The notes beneath the pieces were generated by a model. The model was not told the origin of the DNA. It saw nothing but the letters and a program-made list of their open reading frames with translations, and searched no databases. Made by a program: the position numbers and the translations under genes. A stretch of 37,965 bases of DNA. Origin: CAYOVG01 sp964407285. Lineage in GTDB: Bacteria; Desulfobacterota; Syntrophobacteria; Syntrophobacterales; Syntrophobacteraceae. This document shows, piece after piece, positions 15,161 through 24,024 of the stretch (position 1 is the first letter of the stretch; each line of letters begins with the position of its first letter). The stretch is from the NCBI GenBank assembly GCA_964407285.1, contig CAYOVG010000017.1:1-37965 (forward strand). Reading direction: 5' to 3'.

Positions 15161-18100
15161 ATGTCGGCCGAGCTGTACAATGGGACGAACTGCTACAACG
15201 CGGTGATCGGGGAGATTCTGGAACTGGTTACGAAGGTCCCGCCGCATACCCCGGTTCGCCAGGTAAAGGCGCTGATAAGCGCCGGAGACCTGATCAACGC
15301 CGTCGTGGTGGTCGAAGACGATGCGCCCCTGGGACTCGTCATGAGCCTCCACCTGGACAGGATCTTGAGCCAGAGATACGGCGTGGCGCTATACTTCGAC
15401 AGTCCCGTCCACAAGATAATGGATACCACCCCCCTGATCGTTGAAAGCAACACTCCGGTGGAGGAGACCGCCCATCTTGCCACGAGCAGGGACCAGTCCC
15501 GGATCTACGACCATGTCATCGTAACGGAGCACGGGAAGCTCAAAGGCGTGGTTTCCGTCTGGAAAATGCTCGACTTTCTCTCCTCCGTCCACAAGCATCG
15601 CACCCTGGAGTTGATCAACATAAACGATCAGCTTCAGCAGGAGATCCTTCAGCGAAAGATGGCCGCGAAGGAGCTTCACGCCGCCAAGGAGGAGGCCGAG
15701 AAGGCCAACAAGGCGAAAAGCGAGTTCCTGGCCCGGATGAGCCACGAAATCCGGACCCCCATGAACGCCATCCTGGGGATGGCCGAACTCCTGATGGAAA
15801 CCAGCCTGTCGAAAGAACAGAAGGACTACGTCGATACGTTCAGCTCCTCGGGCGAGCTTCTCCTCGGAATCATCAACGACATCCTCGACTTCTCCAAGAT
15901 AGAGGCCGGACAGGTGGTTCTCGAGAACATCCCGTTCAATCTTCACGACCTCCTCGAGGATACCGCCAGGCTGATGTCGTTCAGGGCCCATGAGAAGGGG
16001 CTCGAAATGAACTGCCATATAGCGGAAGACGTAATCCCCCACACTCTCGGCGACCCGACCCGGTTGCGGCAGATCCTCATCAATCTCATCGGCAACGCCT
16101 GCAAGTTCACCCATGCGGGAGAGATCGTCCTGACCGTCGAAAACGATCCGGACATCCCCGAACCTAACTGGTACAGGTTCTGCGTGCGGGACACGGGAAT
16201 CGGAATCCCCAAGGAGAAGCTCGCTCTCATCTTCGAGAGCTTCTCCCAGGCGGATACGTCCACCACGCGCGAATTCGGAGGGACGGGACTGGGCCTTACC
16301 ATCAGCCAGAAACTGGTGGAACTCATGGGCGGCCGCATCTGGGTGCAAAGCGAGCCCGGCTTCGGCTCCTCCTTCTTCTTCTCTGTGCGCCTCGAGGAAG
16401 GAGACGCAATACCGGTCACCCAGTTTGCGGACCTCTCCGGGTTGAAAGACATGCCCGTGCTGGTAGTGGACGACAACGCCACCAACCGGTTGATCTTTAC
16501 CGAACACCTGCTGCGGTGGGGGGCCCGGGTCCACCAGGCTGAAAGCGGCGAGCAGGCGCTGTCGCTCTACAAGAAGAAGGCTATCGAAGGGCGCCCCATC
16601 AAGCTCGTGCTGCTCGACTGCAACATGCCCAAAATGGACGGGTTCCAGCTTGCCCAGAGACTCCAGGTGCTGAGCGGTCCCAATCCGCCGACGCTGATAA
16701 TGGCCAGTTCCAACGCCAAGGGAGAAGACAAGCTGCGAGCCCGTGAGGTGGGCATCGCACAGCACCTCATGAAGCCCGTCAAGAAGGCCGAAATGCAGTC
16801 GGCGATCCTCGCGGCCCTCGGCAAGGCCACGCTCGATCTGAAAGCCGGACAAGAGCAGGAAGCCGGCAAGATAACCTTGCCCCCGATGCGCATTCTCCTT
16901 GCCGAAGACTATTTGCCGAACGCCAAAATCGTCAGGCTGTACCTCAAGGATACGCCGGTCAAGCTCACCCTGGCCGAGAACGGGAAAACGGCCGTCGATC
17001 TGTTCAGTTCCGGGCTGTTCGACGTCATATTGATGGACATGGAGATGCCGGTGATGAACGGGCTCGAAGCCACCAGGACGATACGCGGCCGGGAACGGGC
17101 GAGCGGCCGCGCGCCGATCCCCATAGTGGCCCTGACGGCTCATGCATTCGAAGAGCACAAACGAAAGTTCTATGACGCCGGTTGCACGGATTTCATCCAG
17201 AAACCCGTGAAAAAGAGAGTGCTCCTTGAAACCCTGAACAAGTACGTGCCGAAGGAGGATGTTCTCGCGAGCGGCGAGATTGGGCACCAACCTCAATCGG
17301 GGCAGGAAGAAGCGACGGAGCGCATCGTGGTCAGGGTCGAGCGCGAACTCATCGATTTCATGGACGACTACATTCACGCCGTCAAGGACGACTGCCGCGA
17401 ATTGATTCTGCTGATGAAGCAGAAGGATTTCAGCGGCATCTATCGCATCGCTCACGACCTGAAGGGAAGCGGCAAGGCATACGGCCTGGAACTGGTATCC
17501 CAGGTGGGGACCGACGTCTGCGAGTTGATCCATTCCAGGAATCTCAAAGCGATTTTCGAAGAGGTCAAGAAACTGGTCCACTTCATCCGGCATCTTGAAA
17601 TCCTGCCCGAGCATGACGATTCAGAGGATGCGGATAGCGGCCTCGACGACCCGGAACTGGCTGAACTGGCCGCAATGGACCCGATGAGCCTGTTCGGTGA
17701 ATTCGATGCGCCGGTCCATGCGCCTCCGGCAGACCGGCCGGCGACCGCCACCGCTCCGCCTCGGTTTTTCCACTCCGCGGCAACGGCGGAGAACTCGGGG
17801 GGCCTCGGATTGCCGCATCAGGATGCGAAGGGAACGCCGGGCGGTCCCGGAAACGCCGGAATACGCACTGAAGCGGAGCCGGGGATGGGGGCGGCGGCCG
17901 GTCTGCCGGAGGCATTGGAAATCGGAGACGGTCTCGGGGAACGAACGCCTCTCACAGGGGACGCCGCAGTCCTTGCAGACCTGGCTCCCCTGCTCTCGAA
18001 GAGGCTGGAGGAGAGCGGCCCCGATACCCTGGAATGGGAAAACCTGGAGGACCTGGACGCGGATATACGGGTGGAACTGGACATGGTCGATCCGTCCGAA

Positions 18101-18439
18101 CGGCCGGCCGGGGACAACGGCGGCAATGGCCGGGACAGAGCCGGACGCTACGTTGTGAAAATAGATGCGGAACTGGGGGAGGTTATTGATGACTACCTCA
18201 GTATTGTCAGGGAAGACTGCCGGAAACTCGACAAAGCTTTGAGCGACCGGGACTACGACGCCATTTACGGAATAGCCCACGATCTGAAAGGGAGCGGGGC
18301 CGGATACGGCCTGGAATACCTTTCGACAGTGGGGGCGCAAATCTGCGATCTCATCAAACGGAAGGAGTATGCATCGATTCCGGATCAGGCCGGAAAGCTG
18401 AGCGAATACATCTCCAATCTGACAGTTGTGGCGAAATAG
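15161..18439 (+). CDS. Hybrid histidine kinase: CBS pair, HisKA, ATPase, two receivers, two HPt
   Basis: A 1092-residue cytoplasmic phosphorelay protein with no membrane segment. In order: a CBS-domain pair (about 15-145), coiled coil, HisKA with His195 (RMSHEIRTPMN), and HATPase (about 300-415; N-box NLIGNACKF, DTGIGIP, GTGLGL). Receiver 1 carries D486 (LLDCNMP) and receiver 2 carries D626 (LMDMEMP). Two HPt domains follow, with His765 and His1040, each in AHDLKGSG. A Pro/Gly-rich linker of about 200 residues separates the HPt domains. All phosphosites are present, so it could run a complete internal relay and feed two outputs. The CBS pair suggests sensing of adenine nucleotides. The ATG at 15161 has a perfect GGAGG 5 nt upstream. 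It is co-directional with the GspE gene and likely acts on the CheY-like protein. Confidence 0.93.
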   Translation: MSAELYNGTNCYNAVIGEILELVTKVPPHTPVRQVKALISAGDLINAVVVVEDDAPLGLVMSLHLDRILSQRYGVALYFDSPVHKIMDTTPLIVESNTPVEETAHLATSRDQSRIYDHVIVTEHGKLKGVVSVWKMLDFLSSVHKHRTLELININDQLQQEILQRKMAAKELHAAKEEAEKANKAKSEFLARMSHEIRTPMNAILGMAELLMETSLSKEQKDYVDTFSSSGELLLGIINDILDFSKIEAGQVVLENIPFNLHDLLEDTARLMSFRAHEKGLEMNCHIAEDVIPHTLGDPTRLRQILINLIGNACKFTHAGEIVLTVENDPDIPEPNWYRFCVRDTGIGIPKEKLALIFESFSQADTSTTREFGGTGLGLTISQKLVELMGGRIWVQSEPGFGSSFFFSVRLEEGDAIPVTQFADLSGLKDMPVLVVDDNATNRLIFTEHLLRWGARVHQAESGEQALSLYKKKAIEGRPIKLVLLDCNMPKMDGFQLAQRLQVLSGPNPPTLIMASSNAKGEDKLRAREVGIAQHLMKPVKKAEMQSAILAALGKATLDLKAGQEQEAGKITLPPMRILLAEDYLPNAKIVRLYLKDTPVKLTLAENGKTAVDLFSSGLFDVILMDMEMPVMNGLEATRTIRGRERASGRAPIPIVALTAHAFEEHKRKFYDAGCTDFIQKPVKKRVLLETLNKYVPKEDVLASGEIGHQPQSGQEEATERIVVRVERELIDFMDDYIHAVKDDCRELILLMKQKDFSGIYRIAHDLKGSGKAYGLELVSQVGTDVCELIHSRNLKAIFEEVKKLVHFIRHLEILPEHDDSEDADSGLDDPELAELAAMDPMSLFGEFDAPVHAPPADRPATATAPPRFFHSAATAENSGGLGLPHQDAKGTPGGPGNAGIRTEAEPGMGAAAGLPEALEIGDGLGERTPLTGDAAVLADLAPLLSKRLEESGPDTLEWENLEDLDADIRVELDMVDPSERPAGDNGGNGRDRAGRYVVKIDAELGEVIDDYLSIVREDCRKLDKALSDRDYDAIYGIAHDLKGSGAGYGLEYLSTVGAQICDLIKRKEYASIPDQAGKLSEYISNLTVVAK

Positions 18440-18557
18440 TCCCGGTCGAAGCCGGTCCGTCACATGTTTGCCGGGGGCCGGCGCTCATCTCCCCGGTAGA
18501 CCGGGACCTATGCGAGTGCGAGTACGAAAGCGAGTGCGGGAGTTACCGGAGAAGCCG

Positions 18558-20072
18558 ATGCGGGAAAACAAGGACTCTTCCAGGATGACCATCCTGGTCG
18601 CCGACGATCGGGAGTACAATCGCAACCTGGTTCGAGCCAGGTTGTCCACAGCCGCGGAGTACGACGTCATCGAGGCGTCGGACGGACGGCAGGCCATCGA
18701 GATGATCGAGCGGCACAGGCCGGACATACTGCTGACGGACTGGCTCATGCCCCAGATAGACGGCCTGCGGCTTTGCATGATGGTCCGGGAGATGAACCTT
18801 CAGGAGTACATTTACATCATTTTGCTCACGGGCAAGGAGAGCCAGGAAGACGTCGTGGCGGGTCTGGAAGCAGGCGCGGACGACTACATGATCAAGCCCT
18901 TTCAGAAATCCGAACTGCTGGCTCGCCTGCGCACCGCTTCAAGGATCATCAAGAGCCAGAGGTCCCTGCGCCGGCTGAATGAAATCAAGAACCGGTTCCT
19001 GGGGATCGCGGCCCACGACCTGCGCAGCCCGCTCACCACGGTCAGAGGTTTTGCAGACGTTCTCCTCGGTGATGCGGCCAACCTGACGGATATTCAACGG
19101 GAATACCTGACGATGATCAGGAACGCCACCCAGGGGATGGTGACCCTGGTGAGCGACCTGCTGGATATCTCGGTCATCGAGAGCGGAAAGCTCACCCTCG
19201 GAATACGCCGCGCATCGCTGGCGTCGGTCATAGAAGATCGCATCAAGATCAGCCGGGTCCACGCCAAGAAGAAGGACATCTCACTGTGCGTCCGGCTGGA
19301 GGACCCGGCACATTCCGAGGGCTATTTCGATCCCGACAGAATCGGCCAGGTGATGGACAACCTTGTCGGGAATGCGGTGAAGTTTTCCATGCCGGGTTCG
19401 ACTATTTTTATCGTTATGGTGAAGGACGAGTCGTCGTTCCGGGTTTCGGTGATAGATGAAGGGCCGGGAATATCTTCGGAGGATCAGAGCAGGCTCTTCG
19501 GGACCTTTCAGAAGCTGAGCGCACAGCCCACGGCGGGTGAACGCAGTACCGGACTGGGACTGGCCATCGTCAAGAAGATCATCGACGCTCACAACGGCTC
19601 CATATGGGTGGACAGCCAGGTGGATGTCGGGTCCATCTTCAGTTTCACCATCCCCGTCCAACAGGACGGCAGCATCCCGGAGAAACGGCCGATGCGAGTC
19701 AAGGCGCTGGTCGCGGACCGCAAGAGACACCTTCGGGAGCTCTACGCCATGATTCTGTCGTCGATGAATGCCCATGTGATCGGAAAGGCGGGGGATGCGG
19801 GAGAGCTGATGCGGTTCTATTCGAATCATGCGCCGCATGTCCTCGTCCTGGATGCCGGCATGCCCGGTGAAGACGGCGCGGAGGCCTTCCGGGAGTTGCC
19901 GGCCAGGTTTCCCGAAGCATTCGTGCTTCTGACCGGCGATTTCCCGCAGGATGAGGAAGATGCCCGAAGGTACATGGATTCCGGGGCTGCAAGTCTTATT
20001 TCCACAAATGCCACGGTTTCTCAGATTAAGAGGTCCATCAGGATGGCGTGGAAAGCGGGACTGCGGCGCTGA
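18558..20072 (+). CDS. REC-HisKA-HATPase-REC histidine kinase
   Basis: A 504-residue cytoplasmic protein. The N-terminal receiver has D61 (LLTDWLMP) and K113 (YMIKPF) intact. HisKA carries His153 (AAHDLRSPLT), and the HATPase has its N-box (NLVGNAVKF), DEGPGIS and STGLGLAI motifs. The C-terminal receiver keeps the Asp (D432, VLDAGMP) but lacks the usual Lys-Pro, with Thr in its place (LISTNAT), and has a thin acidic pocket, so it may be a pseudo-receiver. An N-terminal receiver controlling the kinase suggests regulation by the upstream hybrid kinase. The ATG at 18558 follows GGAG; in-frame upstream codons encode unconserved Arg-rich sequence. It is the last gene of the block, 118 nt after the hybrid kinase. 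Confidence 0.92.
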   Translation: MRENKDSSRMTILVADDREYNRNLVRARLSTAAEYDVIEASDGRQAIEMIERHRPDILLTDWLMPQIDGLRLCMMVREMNLQEYIYIILLTGKESQEDVVAGLEAGADDYMIKPFQKSELLARLRTASRIIKSQRSLRRLNEIKNRFLGIAAHDLRSPLTTVRGFADVLLGDAANLTDIQREYLTMIRNATQGMVTLVSDLLDISVIESGKLTLGIRRASLASVIEDRIKISRVHAKKKDISLCVRLEDPAHSEGYFDPDRIGQVMDNLVGNAVKFSMPGSTIFIVMVKDESSFRVSVIDEGPGISSEDQSRLFGTFQKLSAQPTAGERSTGLGLAIVKKIIDAHNGSIWVDSQVDVGSIFSFTIPVQQDGSIPEKRPMRVKALVADRKRHLRELYAMILSSMNAHVIGKAGDAGELMRFYSNHAPHVLVLDAGMPGEDGAEAFRELPARFPEAFVLLTGDFPQDEEDARRYMDSGAASLISTNATVSQIKRSIRMAWKAGLRR

Positions 20073-20140
20073 AGCAGCGGCAATCCCGCTTCGAAACGGC
20101 GGGGCGGACCGGATGGATCGGGACGCCGACAGCCGGCGGG

Positions 20141-21127
20141 CTATTTCCCTACCGTTTGCGCCATGATCTCTTCCGCTTTGAATGATTCCTTGATGAATTT
20201 ATACTTGGCCGACATATCGATCATGCGTTGCAGATCTTCCTTTTCGAATGTGCTCGAGAAGGCCGGAAGGACTATTTGGGGAATAAGGTCCTCCGAAAGC
20301 TTTGTATGCTTCGCCAAAATCCGCGGCACGATTTCAGGCTGCCGGGATATGTAATCGGAGGCCTTGTTGACGGCTCTTGCGAAGGCCCCGGCCAGTTCCG
20401 GGTTTTTGTCGATCCAGGCCTTCTTCGCAAACCAACTCCCCACCATGATCTGATCGCCGAAAATCCCGTGTACGGATTTATCGAGGTATCGCGCAGTACC
20501 GTGAGAGACACTCAGGGTGACATGGGGTTCAACCGCAAGTATGGCGTCCACCGAACCGTTTTTCAGCGCGGTTTCCATGTCCGGAAAAGGAACTTCCAGA
20601 AGCCGCACGCTCTTCACGTCCATTCCGTTGCGATCCATATGGGCGATCATGCTCAGTTCGTTTATGTTGCCGAGCGTATTGACGGCTACCTTCTTGCCTT
20701 CCAGGTCCGTAAATTTTTGAACGGGCGAATCCACCGCAACCAGCAGGCTATGAACCCGGTTGGTCCCCTCCTTTTCCAGTGCGCCGGAAGTGAGGAACTG
20801 CAGGTCGAACCCCTTCGAATGAGCCACAATGATGGAGATGGCGTTGGACCATCCCACCTGAATTTCTCCGGATTCGAGCGCCGGAGCGATAACGGCGCCC
20901 CCCTTCATGGCCCTCTTTTCGACCTTTATCCCTTCCTCTTTGAAAAATCCCATTTCATCGGCCACATACAACTGAAGACAGTCGCCGATGGGAATGTAGC
21001 CGACATTCACCGTTTGTCCGGCCTCCCCGGCGGCCGCACGCGCCGGCGACGCCGTGGATGAGATCAGGACAACCGACGACAGAAGCATCGCCATACACAA
21101 CAACGCACATGAAAAGCGCTTTCCCAT
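20141..21127 (-). CDS. ABC importer substrate-binding protein, NitT/TauT type
   Basis: A 328-residue periplasmic binding protein of the SsuA/TauA/NMT1-like class. The signal peptide is clear: MGKRF, a hydrophobic core and an ARA-A cleavage site near residue 31. The mature start (TVNVGYIPIGDCLQLYVADE) and the FFKEEGIKVE motif are typical of the family, as are ESGEIQVGW and LEGKKVAVNT. Such proteins bind sulfonates, nitrate, thiamine precursors or related small molecules; which one cannot be read from sequence. GGAGGAG lies 7 nt upstream of the ATG. It is the last gene of the transporter cluster, separated from the second permease by about 205 nt of repetitive DNA, so it may be expressed separately. 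Confidence 0.93.
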   Translation of the reverse strand: MGKRFSCALLCMAMLLSSVVLISSTASPARAAAGEAGQTVNVGYIPIGDCLQLYVADEMGFFKEEGIKVEKRAMKGGAVIAPALESGEIQVGWSNAISIIVAHSKGFDLQFLTSGALEKEGTNRVHSLLVAVDSPVQKFTDLEGKKVAVNTLGNINELSMIAHMDRNGMDVKSVRLLEVPFPDMETALKNGSVDAILAVEPHVTLSVSHGTARYLDKSVHGIFGDQIMVGSWFAKKAWIDKNPELAGAFARAVNKASDYISRQPEIVPRILAKHTKLSEDLIPQIVLPAFSSTFEKEDLQRMIDMSAKYKFIKESFKAEEIMAQTVGK

Positions 21128-21164
21128 TTTCTTACTCCTCCTTCTCAACGCCACACCCCGCACT

Positions 21165-21335
21165 CCATGATCCGTAAACCTCGATCCTCAACCCCTTGCC
21201 GGCTCGCGACCCGCAACTCCCGAAGCCTCCAACCCGCACCCCGTAACCCGCAATATATTTTGCGGCCACGGTTCTCAAGCCCCGCAACCCGAAGCCCGAA
21301 ACCGGCGCCCGCAACCCGCTTCCCGATTCCCCTCA
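21165..21335. repeat. GTTGCGGG-type degenerate repeat tract
   Basis: On the plus strand this tract is a run of imperfect CCCGCAACCCG / CCCGAAGCCCG units (on the minus strand CGGGTTGCGGG). It lies between the permease stop and the binding-protein start. It reads in all frames without resembling a protein. A second tract of the same type lies upstream of the ATPase gene, so the two bracket the transporter's ATPase and permease genes. Confidence 0.6.
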
Positions 21336-22130
21336 TTTCCCCGCACACTTGCACCCGATATGCCAGGCAAGCACTCTCCGGTCGATCCAGAGAAAGGCGG
21401 TATTGAGCACGTACCCGACAATCCCCAGCATCACGACCCCGGCGTACATTTCGGGGATATTGAACATCCTTTCCATCTTGAGGGTATAGTGGCCGATTCC
21501 GTCCACGCTCCCGATCATCTCCGAAAGGATCGTCACGATCAGGGAAATGGGAAGGCTCGTCCTGAGTCCCGTCATGATGTGAGGCGTCGCGGCGGGCGCC
21601 ACCACCTTGCGTATGATCCGCCGGCGATTCAAGCCGAAAGTCCTGGCGGTGTCGATCAGCACAGGATGGACCGACCCGACTCCGGCCATGGTGTTGATGA
21701 GAATGGGGAAAGAGCATGCGAAGAAAACCACGCTGATCTTCATGGAGTCGCCGATTCCCAGGAAGAGCATGGCGACGGGAGCAATGGCGGGAGGCGGGAT
21801 GGGACGGAGGAACTCCACCATGGGCTCCAGGAGACCGCGCCAGCGCCTGGAAGTTCCCATCAGTATGCCGGCAGGTATGCCCACGAGGGCCGCCAGCCCG
21901 AAACCCGCCCCCATCCGGACGAAACTCCTCAGGACTTCCATGGGAAGCACGCCGCTCGCCGTAAGATCGAAAAAGGTGACCAGGACTTTCGAGACCGGCG
22001 GAAAGTAAAGCGGAGACACCACCGCGGACCTCGACACCCCCTCGGCCACCAGGGCGACAGCCAGCAGAAACAGGAGGCTTTCCCCCTTCCGTAGCGCTAC
22101 TGCCCTGAAATCACAAACCCCTTTCGCCAT
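21333..22130 (-). CDS. ABC importer permease, NitT/TauT type (second copy)
   Basis: A 265-residue inner-membrane permease (BPD_transp_1) with about six helices. The EAA loop that contacts the ATPase is present (DTARTFGLNRRRIIRKVVAP), followed by GLRTSLPISLI and a conserved VDGIGHY segment. The ATG at 22130 starts inside the end of the upstream permease gene (34-nt overlap), so the two are translationally coupled. The reading frame stays open for a long way upstream, but that part is a shadow of the first permease. The two permeases are related but clearly different and would form a heterodimer. Confidence 0.9.
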   Translation of the reverse strand: MAKGVCDFRAVALRKGESLLFLLAVALVAEGVSRSAVVSPLYFPPVSKVLVTFFDLTASGVLPMEVLRSFVRMGAGFGLAALVGIPAGILMGTSRRWRGLLEPMVEFLRPIPPPAIAPVAMLFLGIGDSMKISVVFFACSFPILINTMAGVGSVHPVLIDTARTFGLNRRRIIRKVVAPAATPHIMTGLRTSLPISLIVTILSEMIGSVDGIGHYTLKMERMFNIPEMYAGVVMLGIVGYVLNTAFLWIDRRVLAWHIGCKCAGK

Positions 22131-22873
22131 CCGAGCACCCTGTTCTCGATGAGGAGAAAAGCACGGTTCAGCGTGTAGCCGAAAACCCCCACGACAATGA
22201 TCGCGGCATACATTTCCGGGACCCTGAACGAGAGCGACGTGGACAGGATAAACGAACCGAGGCCCGCTCCCGACGCCACCATTTCCGTGATGACCACCAC
22301 CGCCACCGCTATCCCCAGGCCTACCCGGAGTCCCGTAAAGACACAAGGAAGCGACGCCGGAACAATCACTTTCCGGATGGTCGCGAACCGGCCGTACCCG
22401 AACGTCCTGGCCGTATTCGTCAGTACCCGGTCCGTGGAACGCACGCCATCCATCGTACTGATGAAGACCGGCCAGGAGCACGCCCACCCGACGATGGCGA
22501 TATTGAGCGCATCCCCGAGTCCAAGGAGGAGGACTCCGATGGGAATGAGGGCAACGGAGGGCATGGGCCGCAGGTATTCGATGGTAAGTTCCAGCACGGA
22601 ATACACTCTCGGAACATAACCGCATACGAATCCGAGGACATAACCGCACGACGCCCCCAGCAGGTAGCCCAGCAGTATGCGCTTCAGGGTAATGAGGGTG
22701 TGCCGTACGATCTCCAGGGATTCCACCAGCCGGAACAGACCGCTGCCCACCACGCTCACCGGGGGCAGGTAATTGGCGTCCACCCAGCCGTGTCGGGCCG
22801 ATACCTCCCATGTCAACAAAATGACCGCAATCACCGCAAATCCCGCGGCATTGGACAGATCCAGTCTCTTCAT
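22097..22873 (-). CDS. ABC importer permease, NitT/TauT type (first copy)
   Basis: A 258-residue inner-membrane permease of the same family. The first helix is at about residues 9-27 and the coupling loop is NTARTFGYGRFATIRKVIVP. The typical YLRPMPSVALIPIGVLLLG segment is present, as is GAGLGSFI, which aligns with the VDGIGHY part of its partner. It lies 35 nt after the ATPase gene and overlaps the second permease by 34 nt. Two separate permease genes are less usual than one for NitT/TauT importers, which commonly use a homodimer. Confidence 0.9.
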   Translation of the reverse strand: MKRLDLSNAAGFAVIAVILLTWEVSARHGWVDANYLPPVSVVGSGLFRLVESLEIVRHTLITLKRILLGYLLGASCGYVLGFVCGYVPRVYSVLELTIEYLRPMPSVALIPIGVLLLGLGDALNIAIVGWACSWPVFISTMDGVRSTDRVLTNTARTFGYGRFATIRKVIVPASLPCVFTGLRVGLGIAVAVVVITEMVASGAGLGSFILSTSLSFRVPEMYAAIIVVGVFGYTLNRAFLLIENRVLGWRKGFVISGQ

Positions 22874-22908
22874 ACGTATTCCCGGATGCTATTCGTGTTC
22901 GAACCCGT

Positions 22909-23703
22909 TCAGCACTTGATGAGCCTGTAGATCCTGTTTCGAAGAGCGATGAAGCGCTCGTCGGCTTTGGTTTCAAGCTGGTTGCGGGGCCGCTCCAGAT
23001 CGACGGTTATCGTATCCACCACGACCGAAGGCCTCCTGGAGAGCACGATGACCCGGTCGGACAGGTATACCGCTTCGTCGATATCGTGGGTGACGAAAAG
23101 GAGACTCCTGGAGTACTTCTCCCAGACGGAGAGGAGGAAGTCCTCGAGGTCCGCCCGTGTTTGGGCATCGACCGATGCAAAGGGTTCGTCCATGAGGATT
23201 ATTTCCGACCCGTAAGCAAGCCCCCTGGCGATGGCCACCCGCTGCTGCATTCCCCCGGAGAGCTGCCAGGGATAGAGCTTGCCGAACTCGCCTCCAAGTC
23301 CCACGGTTTCCAGGTGGCTCCGCGCGATCTCGACCCTGCGGTCATACGGTATGTTCTTGTTTTCCAGGGCGAACATAATGTTGCCGAGCACGGTCCGCCA
23401 GGGAAACAGGGAGTTGGTGTAATTCTGAAATACGAGCACCATTTCCTTCGGCGGACCGTCAATGTTCCTGCCGTAAAGCGACACCGCGCCGCTCGTGGGC
23501 GACATCAGCCCGGCGACGCACATGAGGAGGGTCGATTTCCCGCATCCCGACGGTCCCACGATGGATACGAATTCGCCCTGCCGGACACTGAAGCTTATAT
23601 CGCCGAGGGCGGGCACGCCCGCTCCTCCCCCGCCGTTCGAGGAGGCATATTCCTTTCTGAGATTCGATACCTTGAGCACGTTGGTCCGATCCAAGCTTCG
23701 CAT
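22909..23703 (-). CDS. ABC importer ATP-binding protein, NitT/TauT type
   Basis: A 264-residue cytoplasmic ATPase. All motor motifs are intact: Walker A GPSGCGKST, Q-loop VFQNYTNSLFPW, signature LSGGMQQRVAIARGL, Walker B IILMDEPFASVD and H-loop FVTHDIDEAVYLSDRV. A short Gly-rich insertion (SSNGGGGAG) lies near residue 25. The closest general family is SsuB/TauB/NrtD. It is the first gene of the transporter operon; repetitive DNA lies directly upstream, so the promoter must be in or beyond it. Confidence 0.95.
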   Translation of the reverse strand: MRSLDRTNVLKVSNLRKEYASSNGGGGAGVPALGDISFSVRQGEFVSIVGPSGCGKSTLLMCVAGLMSPTSGAVSLYGRNIDGPPKEMVLVFQNYTNSLFPWRTVLGNIMFALENKNIPYDRRVEIARSHLETVGLGGEFGKLYPWQLSGGMQQRVAIARGLAYGSEIILMDEPFASVDAQTRADLEDFLLSVWEKYSRSLLFVTHDIDEAVYLSDRVIVLSRRPSVVVDTITVDLERPRNQLETKADERFIALRNRIYRLIKC

Positions 23704-24024
23704 TAGGGTTGCGCGTTGCGGATTACGGGTTTGAACGGCCGTAAGCCTCGGGCGAAAACCGGGGTGCGAGCTATGCGTTCCGGGTTGCGATCCGGCATCC
23801 GGTTTTCAGCGGACCTCGGGCGCATTCCCATCGTTCACGGCGCACCGGAAATAGAGAAGGGATAACCCCGCACTCCTCCCGCCTTCCCCCGGAGGGAACA
23901 GTGGAGACGGCCCGGAGCGCATCTCCGGAATTCAGCCTCTTACCGAGAATTCATTACGATCAGCGACACACGAAAATGGTGCAAATATCCGGCCATATCC
24001 AGCATTACGGCCATGCGATCAGAA
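23704..24024. repeat. Second GTTGCGGG-type repeat tract and gene-free stretch
   Basis: From the ATPase start to about 23815 the plus strand holds imperfect copies of GGGTTGCG (GGGTTGCGCGTTGCGG, CCGGGTTGCGATCCGG). They are of the same type as the tract inside the operon, in opposite orientation. The remaining 200 bases before the hydrolase stop show no gene and no clear hairpin terminator. Confidence 0.5.

Noticed and set aside
15389..17614. A 741-codon open frame on the minus strand opposite the hybrid kinase
   Set aside because: It is a shadow produced by the G/C-biased third codon positions of the kinase gene. The kinase frame has every expected motif, and the antisense product resembles no family.
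20141..23703. Naming the ABC importer as taurine, nitrate or thiamine specific
   Set aside because: The binding protein and ATPase fit the whole family equally well, and no metabolic genes for any of these substrates are adjacent.
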